From Epiperipatus broadwayi (taxonomy: Eukaryota; Onychophora; Udeonychophora; Euonychophora; Peripatidae): 64,000 bases of DNA. Positions 35,061 to 47,051 of this stretch are shown here, piece after piece. The translations under genes and the position numbers were made by a program. Below the pieces are notes generated by a model. It had not been told where the DNA came from. It made no database searches and worked only from the letters and a program-made list of their open reading frames with translations. Position 1 is the first letter of the stretch. Every line of letters starts with the position of its first letter. The stretch covers positions 6,901,100 to 6,965,099 of the forward strand of contig JAQFVV010000022.1 in assembly GCA_028023455.1 (NCBI GenBank), given 5' to 3'.

Positions 35061-36613
35061 AATTAACATAGTTACATACTTACATTCCTGTAACTAAGTT
35101 ATCAACAAATTATAATCTATAAAGATAGAAGTATTTGCTTCAACTTATCATTATGCAGATGGATCAGTAGAGAAATTTAATAAAATCAGGTGGCAATAAT
35201 ATTCATTTTAGAATAATGATGGGAGATGTTTATTATAATGAATATTGTATAAAGATGTATGGTTGTAGAAATAGAAATCCAAAAAGAAAGACACTGAATT
35301 TTTTAGAACATAGCACAATTCAATCACTTTAAATACTTTAGACAAAAAAAAAAAATCAAAAATAAAAGTAAAGATATCCCAATGCTTCATTCTAATTAAT
35401 AATACAAATATTGATCAAGATCAATTGCAGTTATTAAGGATAATTTTCCATATGTATATAGATTTGGGTTATAGGCTGCCCTTGAAAAGGAGTTTAAAAA
35501 AAGATTCACAGCTCTTAAAGATCTGTTAAATTCCAACAGCTTAAATGACTTGCATAAAAAAAACTGAATTATAGCGTTGTAAAAGCTGCAAATTTAATTG
35601 CCGAAAAAAAGTTTTTAATAAAGTTAAAAAAATTTCATTTATAATAAAACTAACATCATGGTAAAAAAAAAAAGTAAAAAGCATTTAAAAAACAAAACAA
35701 AAAAAACTTTCTGAAGTAGAATATAATCTACAGAATTACACAAACAGATTCATAAACAGCTAATAAAAGATATTTATCCTTTTAATTACAATTTAGTTCA
35801 AAAAATACCACACACAAAAAAAAAAAGAGAAAATTTTGCGCCAATAATCATACTTGTGGCATAAATTCAATTAGGACCATTACTGAAAGATTTAAGAGCT
35901 TGAGTTAATGATATAGTTCTACAACAAAAATTCTAAAATAAATTCTACTAAAAGAATGGCAAGCAACAGCAAACAACTAACGATGATGAGCAAGCATTAT
36001 TGTTTTGGCATAGTGCTCTACTGCCTTAATATTTTACCTGTCTGTCAACTTTAAAATATTATTATTAAAGTCATTAAATTCTAGAGATCTTTTCATTTTT
36101 ATATATATAATATTTTTCATGATAAATTTACAAGAGAAAACAGATCCAAATCATAAAAACGCTGAGATAGAAAACTCAGTTTCAAGTATAAAAAATAGAA
36201 AAATGGTATAACTGAAATAGTTAAATTCTAATATTGATAAATTATTAAAGTTATATATCATTTTTATTTTTACAATTTTTATTTAAACAAAACAATCCTC
36301 CAATCAATGAATAATGCACTTTTATTATTGTACTAAAAAAAAAAGGATGTAAAACAGATTTAAGAATTATAGATATATCAATTTGCTATTCATTTTCCAT
36401 AAATTTTTAAACAAAATTCTATATAAAAGGTAAGAAGATGGTTTGCATTTTGTTAGAGAGGGTAACCTAGGTGATAAATGAAATAATTCAAAGATTGTGA
36501 ACTTTTACTCTTTTTAGATGTCCTAGATTATGAAAAAAAGCTTTATATTTTATAAAGGGGGCATCATTTGCATACTAGAGATTAGAAATCGATGATAAAT
36601 TAACCTTGATTTT
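35061..36613. other. AT-rich intergenic DNA
   Basis: No recognisable feature. Confidence 0.5.
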
Positions 36614-36627
36614 CTTTTTCTCAGATC

Positions 36628-37043
36628 GCCTGTTAAGCTAAATTGCGCAGACGCTGTGAGAATGTTGTTAAAAAAAATACACAAAATTATTTTAAAAAAA
36701 AACCCTCCCCAAAAATTTAAAAAAAAAAAAAGAAAAAAAAATATTTTATTTTTTAATGTGGGAGGAAGGGATTCGCGCCATTCATACAGACATTATATAT
36801 AATAATTTAAAGTGACTATTATGTAGTCACGCCTTCGTTACAACTACTTTAGATTTGCTCATATATAAACATTTGAGTTGTAGGAGTAAGAGGGATTCCT
36901 TTTACTCTTATATAAATACTATATCATGTGGTTGTTCGAAGGTATTCATTTATTAACATTCTCACAGCGTCTGCGCAATTTAGCTTAACAGGCTGTCATT
37001 CTATCGTAATTATAATCACACGCAAGACGTTATAAAATAAATG
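36628..37043. mobile_element. Foldback retroposon with 39-bp inverted repeats and 14-bp TSD
   Basis: A 39-bp sequence starting GCCTGTTAAGCTAAATTGCG at 36628-36666 recurs as an exact reverse complement at 36955-36993. The unit continues for another 50 bp, ending in GTTATAAAATAAATG. It is bounded by exact 14-bp repeats, ctttttctcagatc, at 36614-36627 and 37044-37057. The core (GATTTGCTCATATATAAACA, TAAATACTATATCATGTG, TATTCATTTATTAACATTC) and the tail match the element at 48523-48879. TSD length and the A-rich tail argue for retroposition and not cut-and-paste transposition, despite the inverted ends. No coding capacity. Confidence 0.75.
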
Positions 37044-37057
37044 CTTTTTCTCAGATC

Positions 37058-37880
37058 ATAAATAGGTTTTTTTTAAGGTTTGATTTCAGGTCACCAGTTC
37101 ACAATCAACTCAATTAGCCTCTAAATGAAGCTCTTACTAAGTGGTGAGGATTGGTCAATATTTTACTGTTCATGTGCCAATTTTTTTACTTAAGAGTTTA
37201 CATATCATATTTCATATTTTTTTCAAAATATAATAATGTATTATAGAACAATTTTAAGTTTAAATATTGTTTACTTTATTAAGACTTTTGAGTTTGATTT
37301 GCTTTCACCAGATTTTTAATATTTGGAGTTCAGCAGAACATTTTTCAAATTTGAATCAACAGATATGACCTCTTTTCTTTTTTTTTATCAATTTCATTGA
37401 TTTAAATAATTTTCATAAAAAACAAAAGATACAAAAGACAAACAATTATAAAACAATTACGGACCTCTTAGATTCATTCTCAAAATTAAACAAGAGAGAA
37501 ATATCTACTTGCAGAATGAACCCAGAACATTTTTTTTTTTTAGTTTGATTTATTAAATATGAATTTTTGTTATACTTTTTTTCCCTGAGTATTATTAAAA
37601 ATTGTTTTTTGATTACAATATTACTTTATAAGATATAGCTTTATTTTTTATTTTCATAATCAAAGATTCAATGCACCAAGTTTGGTCCATATGCCATAGA
37701 TTTGCAAAGATTCCAGGTATACTGGGTTGATTAAATGACAATTATCATACTGGCTATAAAAATAAAAAATATAATTGTAATATGGTGTAACCTACGCCAG
37801 TGGTAGAGAAGGTATTATGTCCCTATGGACACAAAATCCATAGTTATATTTTACCACTTATTAAAATATACTATAATAAA
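37058..37880. other. AT-rich intergenic DNA
   Basis: No feature recognised. Confidence 0.5.
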
Positions 37881-38136
37881 GCAACGATTCTTAGCCTATG
37901 GAACATGTACCACTGGTGGTACTTAATGGACTTATAGGTGATATATGAAAGAAACTTTTTGAAAAATTATATTTAAATAATTTTATTAAAATAATGTAAA
38001 AGTGATATAAATATTTTTTATTTACCAACTATTTTTTTATTTTAATGCCAACATTTTTTATAAAAAGCAGTGGCATGGAGAAATTTTGATATTCTTTGGG
38101 TTGTACGCATAACCCAAAAGGTTGAGTGCTGCAGTG
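37881..38136. mobile_element. Possible hAT MITE remnant
   Basis: The left end CAACGATTCTTAGCCTATGG and TGTACCACTGGTGGTACTTA resemble the ends of a common hAT group. The right end near 38115-38134 reads CCCAAAAGGTTGAGTGCTGC, whose reverse complement partly matches the left end. No 8-bp duplication could be found, so the boundaries are uncertain. Confidence 0.4.
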
Positions 38137-38770
38137 ATGAAGACTTTAAAAAAATCAGGGGATAGAAAAGACAACATTGAAATGATAAAAATGCTATTTC
38201 AAAAATATTATATGAATTCAGAATTTTAAAAAAGGTGTACATCAAAATGATTCAATTTCTCAAAAATTATTTTCAATAACTTTAGAATTTATAGTTGTGA
38301 ATTCAAACTCTAAAGGTTTCTAAAAGGAATCCCAGACAAGACAAATAATAATAAAAATCTTAGTCTGATCAATTGAATGTGACCATTGTGCTTAATTTGT
38401 AACTTAAATGCTCAAATGCTGACCATATGATTATTTATTTAAAGTTCAGATTAGGATATATCAGGTCCCAAAATAAATAACATTTATCTTAATCATCTTA
38501 CATAGCCTGAACAAATACTTGAAAATGAATATTTAAAAAATTCATACTGCTTGAGTATATTTACAATTAACTAAATAAAATTAATAAACAAGATAATTGC
38601 TCACTTGAGTCAATTGTTATCAACCCAAAAAATTAAAATGGAATAAAAAGACTTAAAATAGTCTAGAGTATATTTGATAGTTTAATATTATACTTAAAAG
38701 AAACTTATTTATCATATATAATAACACAGCAAAAGTACATCCACTTTTTCTTTTAAAATATATATGTTCT
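38137..38770. other. AT-rich intergenic DNA
   Basis: No gene. The word tatacttaaaa at about 38690-38700 recurs at about 39259-39269 and might mark a target duplication of the repeat cluster between. Confidence 0.4.
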
Positions 38771-38777
38771 ACAATAA

Positions 38778-39259
38778 TATCAACAAATTAAAAATCCTTC
38801 TTTTTTCTTTTCAAAAACTTTATTTTTTTATCTCAATACTGAACATATATATACATTTATATAATACAAAACTCCAACGTTTCAACTGTTTTATCTCATA
38901 CAGTCATTTTCAAGGATCTGCAACAATATTAAATACATATCAACAAATAAACTTCAATAAAACATTGGAGTTTTGTATTATATAAATGTATATATATGTT
39001 CAGTATTGAGATAAAAAAATAAAGTTTTTGAAAAGAAAAAAGGAGGAGGATTTTTAATTTGTTGAAGAAACTTATTTGTTGATATGTATTTAATATTGTT
39101 GCAGATCCTTGAAAATGACTGTATGAGATAAAACAGTTGAAACGTTGGAGTTTTGTATTATATAAATGTATATATATGTTCAGTATTGAGATAAAAAAAT
39201 AAAGTTTTTGAAAAGAAAAAAGGAGAAGGATTTTTAATTTGTTGAAGAAACTTATTTGT
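38778..39259. repeat. 180-bp unit: one inverted copy plus tandem direct copies
   Basis: 38778-38957 is the reverse complement of a ~180-bp unit. The same unit then follows in direct orientation with an exact 180-bp period: AACATTGGAGTTTTGTATTA at 38961 and AACGTTGGAGTTTTGTATTA at 39141. Matching runs continue to 39079 and 39259. The unit contains TTGAAAATG, an ACTGT...ACAGT hairpin, TGAAACGTTGG and an AATAAAG near its end. One inverted piece followed by a partial tandem pair is the arrangement reported for Penelope-like insertions. The arms are nearly identical, so it is young. Confidence 0.8.
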
Positions 39260-40250
39260 ATACTTAAAAAAAATTTACTAAATGATTTAATTTGTTTTTG
39301 ATTTATGATCGTGAAACTTGTTCAGTGAATTCTACATTAAAATAAAGATTAGAAATGGCTTCAAGAACTATAAAAAGAATTATGCTGTGTTACAAAAAGA
39401 AATAGTAAAAGAAAATAAGATTCTAATTTCAGACTGGTATTAAAAATTTTAAAAAAGGTCATGGATTGGGAACATAGCAAAAAGAAACACAATTAATGAA
39501 TATAAATGAGATGATTCTTACTTAGATACCAGAAAAAAAATAAAAAAATCTCAAAGCAACTTCGGAAAAAGAAAATGAAGATGTGTTAGATAATTATGAG
39601 AAAGGAAGATCTCAGTCTAAAAATATCAACAAGACTTTTGTTTTGTGGAGGCTTCCAACTGTTAAAAATGATCTTTTATAATCTATCCTACAACGTTTTC
39701 TTTGATTTATGGATACAATGGTGAGTTTTTTTTAATGTTAATAATAAAAACAAAATCTAAAAATTCAACCATCTAATTTTATTTCCAAATGCAATCCAGT
39801 ATTTTAAATTCACAAATACTTCATCCATATTCTTTTTTTCAAAACTTGTTTATTTTACCAAATTCATAACATTTTGCATACACTTTTAGAAGAATTAAGG
39901 AAGAAAAAGTACTGTGACAATAGCCATATAAAAATGGTTGAAACATTGATAATATATGTAAAATATTTGTTATATCTTCAGTAAAACAATTTTTGAAAAG
40001 AAGAGTTGGAGGAAAAAATATCTATGAATTTCAAACATTAATAAGATTCAAATATTTAAATTCTTTCTTTGTTTTTAATGTGGTTTTAGTTTTAAATTGC
40101 CCAAGGGTTTATTTTAAATATTAAAAAATAAATATAGTATAAATAGTGTTAATTTTGAACCAAGTAAATCTTGATTTTGAATTCTTAAAATATTAAATAT
40201 ATATATTTTTAAATAGAAATTATACTACATTACCAATCATTCAAAGTCTA
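39260..40250. other. AT-rich intergenic DNA
   Basis: No recognisable feature. Confidence 0.5.
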
Positions 40251-40735
40251 AATGTTTTTGATGTTTCATGCACCTGTAGCTCAAATTTTTGTAATCTAAA
40301 TAGTCATTGCAGAGTAATACTGGTCATGGTTACAATGGAAAAAAAAATTAGAATTTTTTTTTTAGATCTAAGGATATCATTAAAAATGAAAATCAAAATT
40401 GTTCAAGCTATGATGCTTTATGCGATTTTCTATAGATATTAATTTTATGACACTGAAAGGAATGATAGAAAAATTATTGATACTTTTGAACTGTGATGTG
40501 TTGAAGTTTTATAAAAACTCCATGTGCAAATAAAAAAAAGAAAACAAATGGATACTAATTAAATCGAATTTAAATTCTAGCTTAAAATATAAAAATCAGT
40601 TTGAAATTGTTTTATTTTTGATTGTATCATGATAGGAATCATCACCATAATAATAAATTTACCACTTTTGAGCAATCTGGAAAAAATGCTATTAATATGA
40701 TTACAAGAAGTTGATGAGTTTTTAGAACATTTGCA
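40250..40735 (+). pseudogene. RTE/BovB-like LINE, C-terminal RT-region fossil
   Basis: The plus-strand translation keeps DLRISLKMKIKIVQAMMLYA then IFYRY and, after stops, ERNDRKIIDTFEL. These match the block KI.IVKAMV.YGCE...IDAFEL seen in the related fossils at 7.3 and 30.0 kb. Strongly decayed. Confidence 0.5.
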
Positions 40736-40863
40736 ATTATTATTATCTATATTCAAACCAGTGTCGCAGATAGTTAAAAATGAAAAAACTTCTCTGTGAT
40801 ATTATAAATTTATTTAACGCACATTGATTATGTAAGTAATATTTACTAAGGCAATAAACCTAA

Positions 40864-40990
40864 AGAATGTGCACTTGAAAATGTGATAGTAGGTTGAAGT
40901 AAAGAAGGGTTCCCTCTTTTCTTCGAAAGCATAATCTTGTGGTTAAGACCTGTAGAGGTCCCTACCATCGCATTTTCAAGCGCACATTCT
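40864..40990. repeat. Inverted repeat related to the 36.6/48.5-kb foldback family
   Basis: 30-bp arms at 40864-40893 (AGAATGTGCACTTGAAAATG...) and 40961-40990 are reverse complements with 3 mismatches. The centre GGGTTCCCTCTTTTCTTCG and ATAATCTTGTGGTT resembles the core of the 36.6-kb element. No TSD identified. Confidence 0.6.
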
Positions 40991-40999
40991 CTGTGATAT

Positions 41000-42481
41000 A
41001 TAAATCGAACTTGTGCAAGTTATTTGCCAATTTAAAAATCGAGCTCATAATAAATTCAAATTCTAATTTAGACTGTCAATAAAAGTTGGTTTAAGCTCTA
41101 AGCAAAGATAGACATTTATTGATCGGAGAGTGTGACAATTCTACAGCACGTGTGAAGATTAATTTTCTTCCACAACATTACATAACATAACAAATTAAGT
41201 GTTTCTTATTATGAATTAGGTTATTAAAAACTTTATAAAAATCAATGAAATCATTATTTATATTGTTACTTTTATTATCTAATCTCTATATATATATTAT
41301 ACAATAGAATTGCCACAAATTAATATAATTCTATGCTTAAATTATCTATAAAATTGTACAGTTCTGTTGCACTACATTTCAAATATCTGTTGAGCATACA
41401 ATTGTGAAATCTTATTTCATATTAAAAAATATTTAATTAGAGACACTAATTAGTTACATATTTTTTAAATCTTACTTGAAACACAAAAGTGGTTGAAATT
41501 ATTCACAACTAAGATTATCAAAAAAACCTGATAAATTAATAATGTAGATAATTAGGTTAAGCAAATTGGCTTCAAAATCTTATGGTGTGTGAAAAAAATT
41601 AACCACAGAAGTCTATGCACTGTCAACTTAGTAGAGCTAGAGAAGAACATGATACTAAGTTTTAGCAATAAAAATTGTTTCACTTTCATAATTCAGGAAC
41701 TAGTTTTATATTGATTAATTTTAATGAACTTTTTTTGAAAGATATCAAAGAAAGCTTTACTTGACTGCTTACTTCCAATATCTGCATTAAGAGCAGTGAT
41801 TCATTCTGATTATTCCAAAATAATCACTAGTCATAAAGTGGATATGCTATCTCTATAACACCAGATTAATTTCTGACCATTGACTATTAGTAAGGTGGCT
41901 AATAGATGTGTAGATGCAAAGTTCTGTTTCTCAATGAAGACAACTGACTATCAAAAATTAATCTGGGAATGTGGATGTAAAAATATCTGGTAACCATCAA
42001 ATATCCATGTCATATAATAACTGGTTCAGGAAAAGAGTAAACAATATGACTTATAACACCTAATGTAGATGTAAAATATGATTATGTACTTTTATATGCA
42101 ATCTTCAATTCTGATAATACAAAAGTAAATTCCTTCTGTTATTAAGTTTTATCTTATTAATTTATTTCTAATCATTTTACCAGTGACATTTGTTTAAACA
42201 GCTGTGCTTGTTCCTATTTATAATAGTGTGATCAAATACTTCCATTACTTGGATTAATTGTAATTCAGTTTTCCTTAAAAACTAGTATTTTTTTGCTGTT
42301 ATTATTCTCTGCCATTATATCTTAATGTAATTGGTTTTGTTAAATTTATATCATTTGAAAATTTTATAAATATACAATGTTAATAATTCTTTAAAAATAG
42401 ACTAATCATACTTCACAATAAAAGTACACTATCACAAAAACAAAAACTAATTTTTCACTCAATATATTGAAAAATAACAGA
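41000..42481. other. AT-rich intergenic DNA
   Basis: No feature recognised. Confidence 0.5.
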
Positions 42482-42899
42482 TTATCATCATCATTAACTA
42501 TTATCAATCCACTGCCGGATAAAGATCTGTCCTAGTTCAATCCATCTTCTCTGATCTCTAGCCTCTCTTCTCCACATAATCCTACACCCTTTATTTTATC
42601 CATCCATCTCATATGTGATCTCTTTCTGGGTCTTTTACAATCTCTTGGAATCAATATTTCAATTGACCATTTATCCCAATCTCTTCTAACAATATGTCCA
42701 GCCCAACTCCACTTCAGCCTTTTAATCCTTTCAATGATTTGTTCTCTTACCCATGTGTTGCATTTTCAATTTCTTCTAGTTACTCCAAACATGCATCTCT
42801 TCATACTTCTTTGAATGGTCTGAAATTTCTGTATTGTTCTTCTATTAAGTGTCCAAGTCTCAGATCCATAAGTAAAAACTGGCAAAACACATTTATAAT

Positions 42900-43925
42900 C
42901 TTCCTTTTCAAACACATAGGCATATTTTCTTTTAATATTAAGTTATTTCTATCAAAAGCATTCCACCCAAGTTTAATTCTATGATTATTTCATCCATTAT
43001 GTTTCCATCTATAGTAATAATCTGACCAAGGTATTTATAATTATTAACTTCTTCTAACACATCCATATCAATATTTATTTTCATCTTTTGAAAAAATTCA
43101 TTGAACATTACTTTAGTCTTTTTAATGTTTATCTTTAATTCTACTTTCTTACTTTCAACTGATAAATCTTCCAATATTTCCTGAAATTTTGAAGCATTAT
43201 TTACAAAAAACAATCACATCATCTGCAAAATCTAAATAATTTAAATAATCTCCATTAACGTTTACTCCTTTAGCTCGCTAAATATTTCTTGTAGCACTGC
43301 TGTAAAAAGTTTTGGAGATATGGAGCCATTCTGCCTTATAGCCTTCTCAATGTTAACCTTCCTAGTATCATTATGTAATCTAATTGCTGCTGTTGCATTT
43401 TTATAAATATTCTTCAAAATATGACAATATCCTGGATCTATACCTTGATGATCCAATGCTTTAATCACTGAAGAAATGTTTATAGAATCAAATGCGTTTT
43501 CATAATCTACAAATCCAAAGCATATTGGTATTTCATATTCATTGGTCTTTTCTATAATTTCTCTCAATACTCGAATATGATCCATTGTACTAAAACCACT
43601 TTTAAATCCAACTTGTTTTTTTTGGTTGGTTGAAATCCAAAGTTCTCTGTAGATGAGTAGTAAATTATCGTGGTAAAATTTTGTATGAAACTGATAAAAG
43701 ACTGACAGATCTATAATTTCTAAGATCTTTATCACTTTTTTTAAATATTAATATTAAAACTGGATTCTTCCAATCATCTGGTACATCTTCATCATTTAGA
43801 TATTTTATATATAACTTTGCCAATTTTTTTTCTATTTCTTCACCTGCACATTTTAAGATATAGATAATAATTCCATCATAACATGAAATTTTCCCCTTCT
43901 TCATAAATTTAATTGCATGTCTCAC
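42900..43925 (-). pseudogene. Reverse transcriptase of RTE copy 2
   Basis: The minus strand has from 43925 MRHAIKFMKKGKISCYDGII, LNDEDVPDDWKNPVLILIFK and NYRSVSLLSVSYKIL. Then from about 43640 GFKSGFSTMDHIRVLREIIE, FGFVDYENAFDS, IKALDHQGIDPGYC, IRQNGSISPKLF and LDFADDVIVF (FADD at 43218-43229). The last segment has KINIKKTKVMFNEF and NNYKYLGQIITIDGN. These are RT motifs 1 to 7 in order. The catalytic DD is kept; frameshifts near 43700, 43260 and 43200 and a few stops disable it. Confidence 0.85.
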
Positions 43926-43950
43926 TTCTTCATTTGGTGCTTGTTCTTTA

Positions 43951-43963
43951 TTATTATATAATT
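43951..43963. repeat. Left TSD of the nested retroposon
   Basis: ttattatataatt matches ttattacataatt at 44572-44584 with one change. The same site is uninterrupted in RTE copy 1 (near 33440-33460), which confirms the insertion point. Confidence 0.85.
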
Positions 43964-44571
43964 AAGCCAATAAACATCACATGATCACCATTTCTTATGC
44001 TTGCTTATAACTGTTATTAAAACAGGCAAAAGGTCACTGTATGTATTATGACACTGCAAGCTAAAGTAATCAATGGATGCCAGAAGGCTTGTGCCGTATG
44101 GCAATACGTATAGTGAGTTTTTGCCTGTTTTAATAAGTTATAAACAAGCATAAGAAATGGTCATTATGTGATGTTTATTGGCTTAAAACCAATCCTGCCT
44201 AATAGGATATTGGTGGCTATGGTTATTAAAAAACCAAAGACACCAAAATGTATGGGTACTGAACTGAGTTCAGACCTGTATGACTATATAAGCTGAAGGG
44301 CTTGGATTGAAAATATTAAGGTGTTTTCAATTTAAGACTCATAGTTTTGTAGTTAAGTAAAAATAAAAGATGGCTGCTGGAAAGTTGCATTAGATCCTAA
44401 GATCTAGGTGCAGTGCTCTCAGATTCAAGGCTCCTCATTGACGAAGGCCACAAGCCAGAAACTAGTCTGGGAATATTGGATGAGTCGGCACTAGATGGGG
44501 ATTTTATGCACAAGCCTTCTGGCATCCATTGATTACTCTGTGGCAATACGTATAGTGAGTTTTTGCCTGTT
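43964..44571. mobile_element. SINE-like retroposon nested in RTE copy 2, inverted plus direct copies
   Basis: The left ~170 bp are the reverse complement of the element's 3' region (CATCACATGATCACC ... CATCCATTGATT). This is followed directly by a plus-strand segment running from TTTTTGCCTGTTTTAATAAG through TGATGTTTATTGGC into a longer 5' domain (CCAATCCTGCCTAATAGG, GGTGGCTATGG, GAGTTCAGACCTG). The core TTGACGA-hairpin-AGAAAC follows, and the 3' part again to GCCTGTTTTA. The element is thus partly tandem (the GCCTGTTTTA tail occurs before and after) and begins with an inverted piece, all inside one 13-bp TSD. Relatives: 29465-29753 and 53254-53695. Confidence 0.8.
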
Positions 44572-44584
44572 TTATTACATAATT
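44572..44584. repeat. Right TSD of the nested retroposon
   Basis: ttattacataatt; 12 of 13 bases match 43951-43963. Confidence 0.85.
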
Positions 44585-44603
44585 CTTGATAGAACTCTTC
44601 TAC

Positions 44604-44978
44604 TCATTTTCTAATGTCATCTCTCTTTTTATTAATAGTTCCATCTTTTTTTCTTATTGCAGATATAAGTTTTCTATAAATACCAAAATGTTGTTTTACA
44701 CTCTTGAGACTTTTATTCTTTTCTATAGCTTTCCTTGCTAGTTCACAATTATACCTTGTTATATCATTATCAATTCTTTTACACATTATTTTTATAAATT
44801 CAAGATATTCAATCCTTCTTAATGCATCATTTTTATATATTTTCATATTCCTTCTTTTCTTCATAAATTCTTTAATCTCAGTAGAAATTTTATTGATCAA
44901 TTGCTGCTTTTTTCTATCAGCTATCTTTGTTGCAATTTTTAGCAGTATATCAGTTATTTTCCTATTAATTTCATTCAA
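44604..44978 (-). pseudogene. Endonuclease-RT linker of RTE copy 2 (open 124-codon stretch)
   Basis: A lysine-rich, helical-looking segment (NEINRKITDILLKIATKIAD ... KQHFGIYRKLISAIRKKDG) lies between the endonuclease and the RT, as in copy 1 (33800-33480). It is the longest uninterrupted piece of this copy's N-terminal half. It stays open up to the nested insertion boundary region. Confidence 0.65.
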
Positions 44979-44999
44979 ATCTGAGTTATGTTCAAAATC

Positions 45000-45770
45000 T
45001 GTTAATATTTGAAAACAATTTGCATATTATTTTTCTTAATAATTTTTGCCTCTCTAGTTTTGCATTAATGTGTATCTTACATCTCACTAATCGATGATCA
45101 ATTCTTGTTTTGAATTTATTAAGAACATTACAATTTTGAAATATGTATTTTCTGTTAGTCAAAATATAATCCAATTCTGCTGTACCTTCATTTGGATACT
45201 TCCATGTCCATTTCCTTTTAACATTTTCTCAAAAAAAGAATTTCATAATGTAAAGTTTTTCTTTTTCTACAAACTCCACAAGTCTATGTCCTTTCTCATT
45301 TTCTATTACCATAACCAAATTTACCTACAGCAATTTCATCTTTCAATTGTTTATCAATTCTAGCATTAAAGTCTCCCATAAGAATTTTAAAATGGTATTT
45401 GGTCTGATCAAAAACCTTTTGTGCTTCCAGATAAAAATCCTCTACTACTTCATCACTATGAGAACTTGTTGGGGCATAAAGCTAAATTATTTGAATTTGG
45501 TACCTGCTATTAAGTTGAATAATTTAATCTTGCCATTCTGTCCGATACACCATCAATCTCCACAATGTTGTTCATCCACTTTTTATTTATAATGAATTCT
45601 ACTCCACTTGTACTTCCAATATTTGTGCCTTTGTAATAGAGTACATGCCCTATTTTTAAATCAATCATCTCTTCACCTTTTCTTCTAACTTAATAAGTCC
45701 AATAATGTCCCATTTAATATGAGATAGTTCTTCTTCCAGTTCTTGTAATCTTCATTCACTTGAAAGTGAT
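45000..45770 (-). pseudogene. Endonuclease domain of RTE copy 2
   Basis: The minus-strand translation gives RLQELEEELSHIKWDIIGL, then STSGVEFIINKKWMNNIVEI, GVSDRMARL, APTSSHSDEVVEDFYLEAQK and HFKILMGDFNARIDKQ (GDFN at about 45377-45388). GHRLVEFVEKEKLYI follows, then DYILTNRKYIF with QNCNVLNKFKTRIDH (45174-45090). Block order is that of the APE-like endonuclease. Frameshifts near 45540, 45480 and 45320 break it. Confidence 0.75.
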
Positions 45771-46225
45771 CTGAAGTTGTAAGTACCTAAATAAAAGGTC
45801 ATCATTAAATGAAAACCTAGGTCCACAATCAGAGGATTCTTAGAACCCTCCATCTTTGGCCACCAACTGCTGCCCTGGCTGGTGATTTTAGTCTCCTGGG
45901 AATAAGGGCCAAGATTTATTTTTAGAAAAATTTTTTTTCATTCACACACATTCATTCTGGCTTATCAGACAAAACTGAGAAGAAAGATCACGATATTCCT
46001 TTATCTTAAACTCAGAGATAAAAAGCCAATAAACTCACTATGCTGGCTAATGTGTGTTGATGAGAAGCTTATCCATGTTTGCATAATATCAATAATCACA
46101 TAGTAATAACAGCTGGAATGACAAGAACGTGTGGAGTGGAGATTAGGAATTTGCCCTACTCGGTTCCTTTAAGGCCCCCAAAAGGTCTCCTTTCAGTTAA
46201 CAGAAAACTACTTTCTGCAGTGATT

Positions 46226-47050
46226 GAAGATATATACATATATCATAATTTTAATCCACAAAATAACCATTGATTTCCTTATTGTTCTTTTTTTATATTA
46301 GCGATCCTAATTTAGGTTCTAAATTATAGAATAAGACAAATAGCTATTAGGCTAGATTTAATTCATTTCTATGAAAAAACACTCCAAATTAAGGTATTTT
46401 GCAAGATTACAAAATGTAATAGAAACCTTTGTTGAATGAGAAGTTGCCATGGTGCAGATTTTGTTTTATTAGGGAAGTTAAGCTTTATAATAAATGAGTT
46501 TTAAAAGAAGAAGATTATCAGCTTAGGTTACACAATATAAATAAAAACAAAAAATTATTATCTGATGAACTTGAGAATGGGCATCGATTGTTTAAATTAC
46601 AGATTATCTCAAGAACCCTCTAAAAAGATTCAATATTGTTGCTTTCTTTGAGAGGATGTAGTTAAAAATAGAATACAAAGGAGAGTTAGAATTAGGTAAG
46701 ATGCTGAAGTTTTCTAAAAAGTAAAATTAATTATAGAAATTAAAAAAAAGCATCATAAAAAAAAAGTTAAAGAATCAGCATCTGACGTTTGGTTTATATA
46801 ATTGTTGCAAAATTCATCTATAATTTTTACTCTATTTTTGTTTTCACTTCTAGAGTTAAAATAACCATAATCATTTACAAGTTTTCTTTCTATATATCAT
46901 ATATATAATTTACGTTGGCTATATATATATAAGCAAGGATTTTCTGGATTAATATTTTGAATACACTTTTTAAAATATGAATAATAAATCAAATGAAGAT
47001 TCAAAATAAATTTTAATAAATTATTATTATTATTACTTAATCCAAAAATT
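46226..47050. other. AT-rich intergenic DNA
   Basis: No feature recognised apart from short TA tracts near 46900-46930. Confidence 0.5.
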
Positions 47051-47051
47051 G

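Larger units (their letters stand above)
42482..46225 (-). mobile_element. RTE-type non-LTR retrotransposon, copy 2, with a nested SINE-like insertion
   Basis: Minus-strand LINE with the same layout as copy 1: leader (about 45770-46225), endonuclease (about 45740-45000), linker, RT (about 43925-42900), C-terminal part and a short (GAT)n tail at 42482-42492. A 608-bp retroposon at 43964-44571 splits it between linker and RT. Without that insert the length is about 3.1 kb, equal to copy 1. Coding frames are better preserved than in copy 1 but still broken. Confidence 0.85.
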
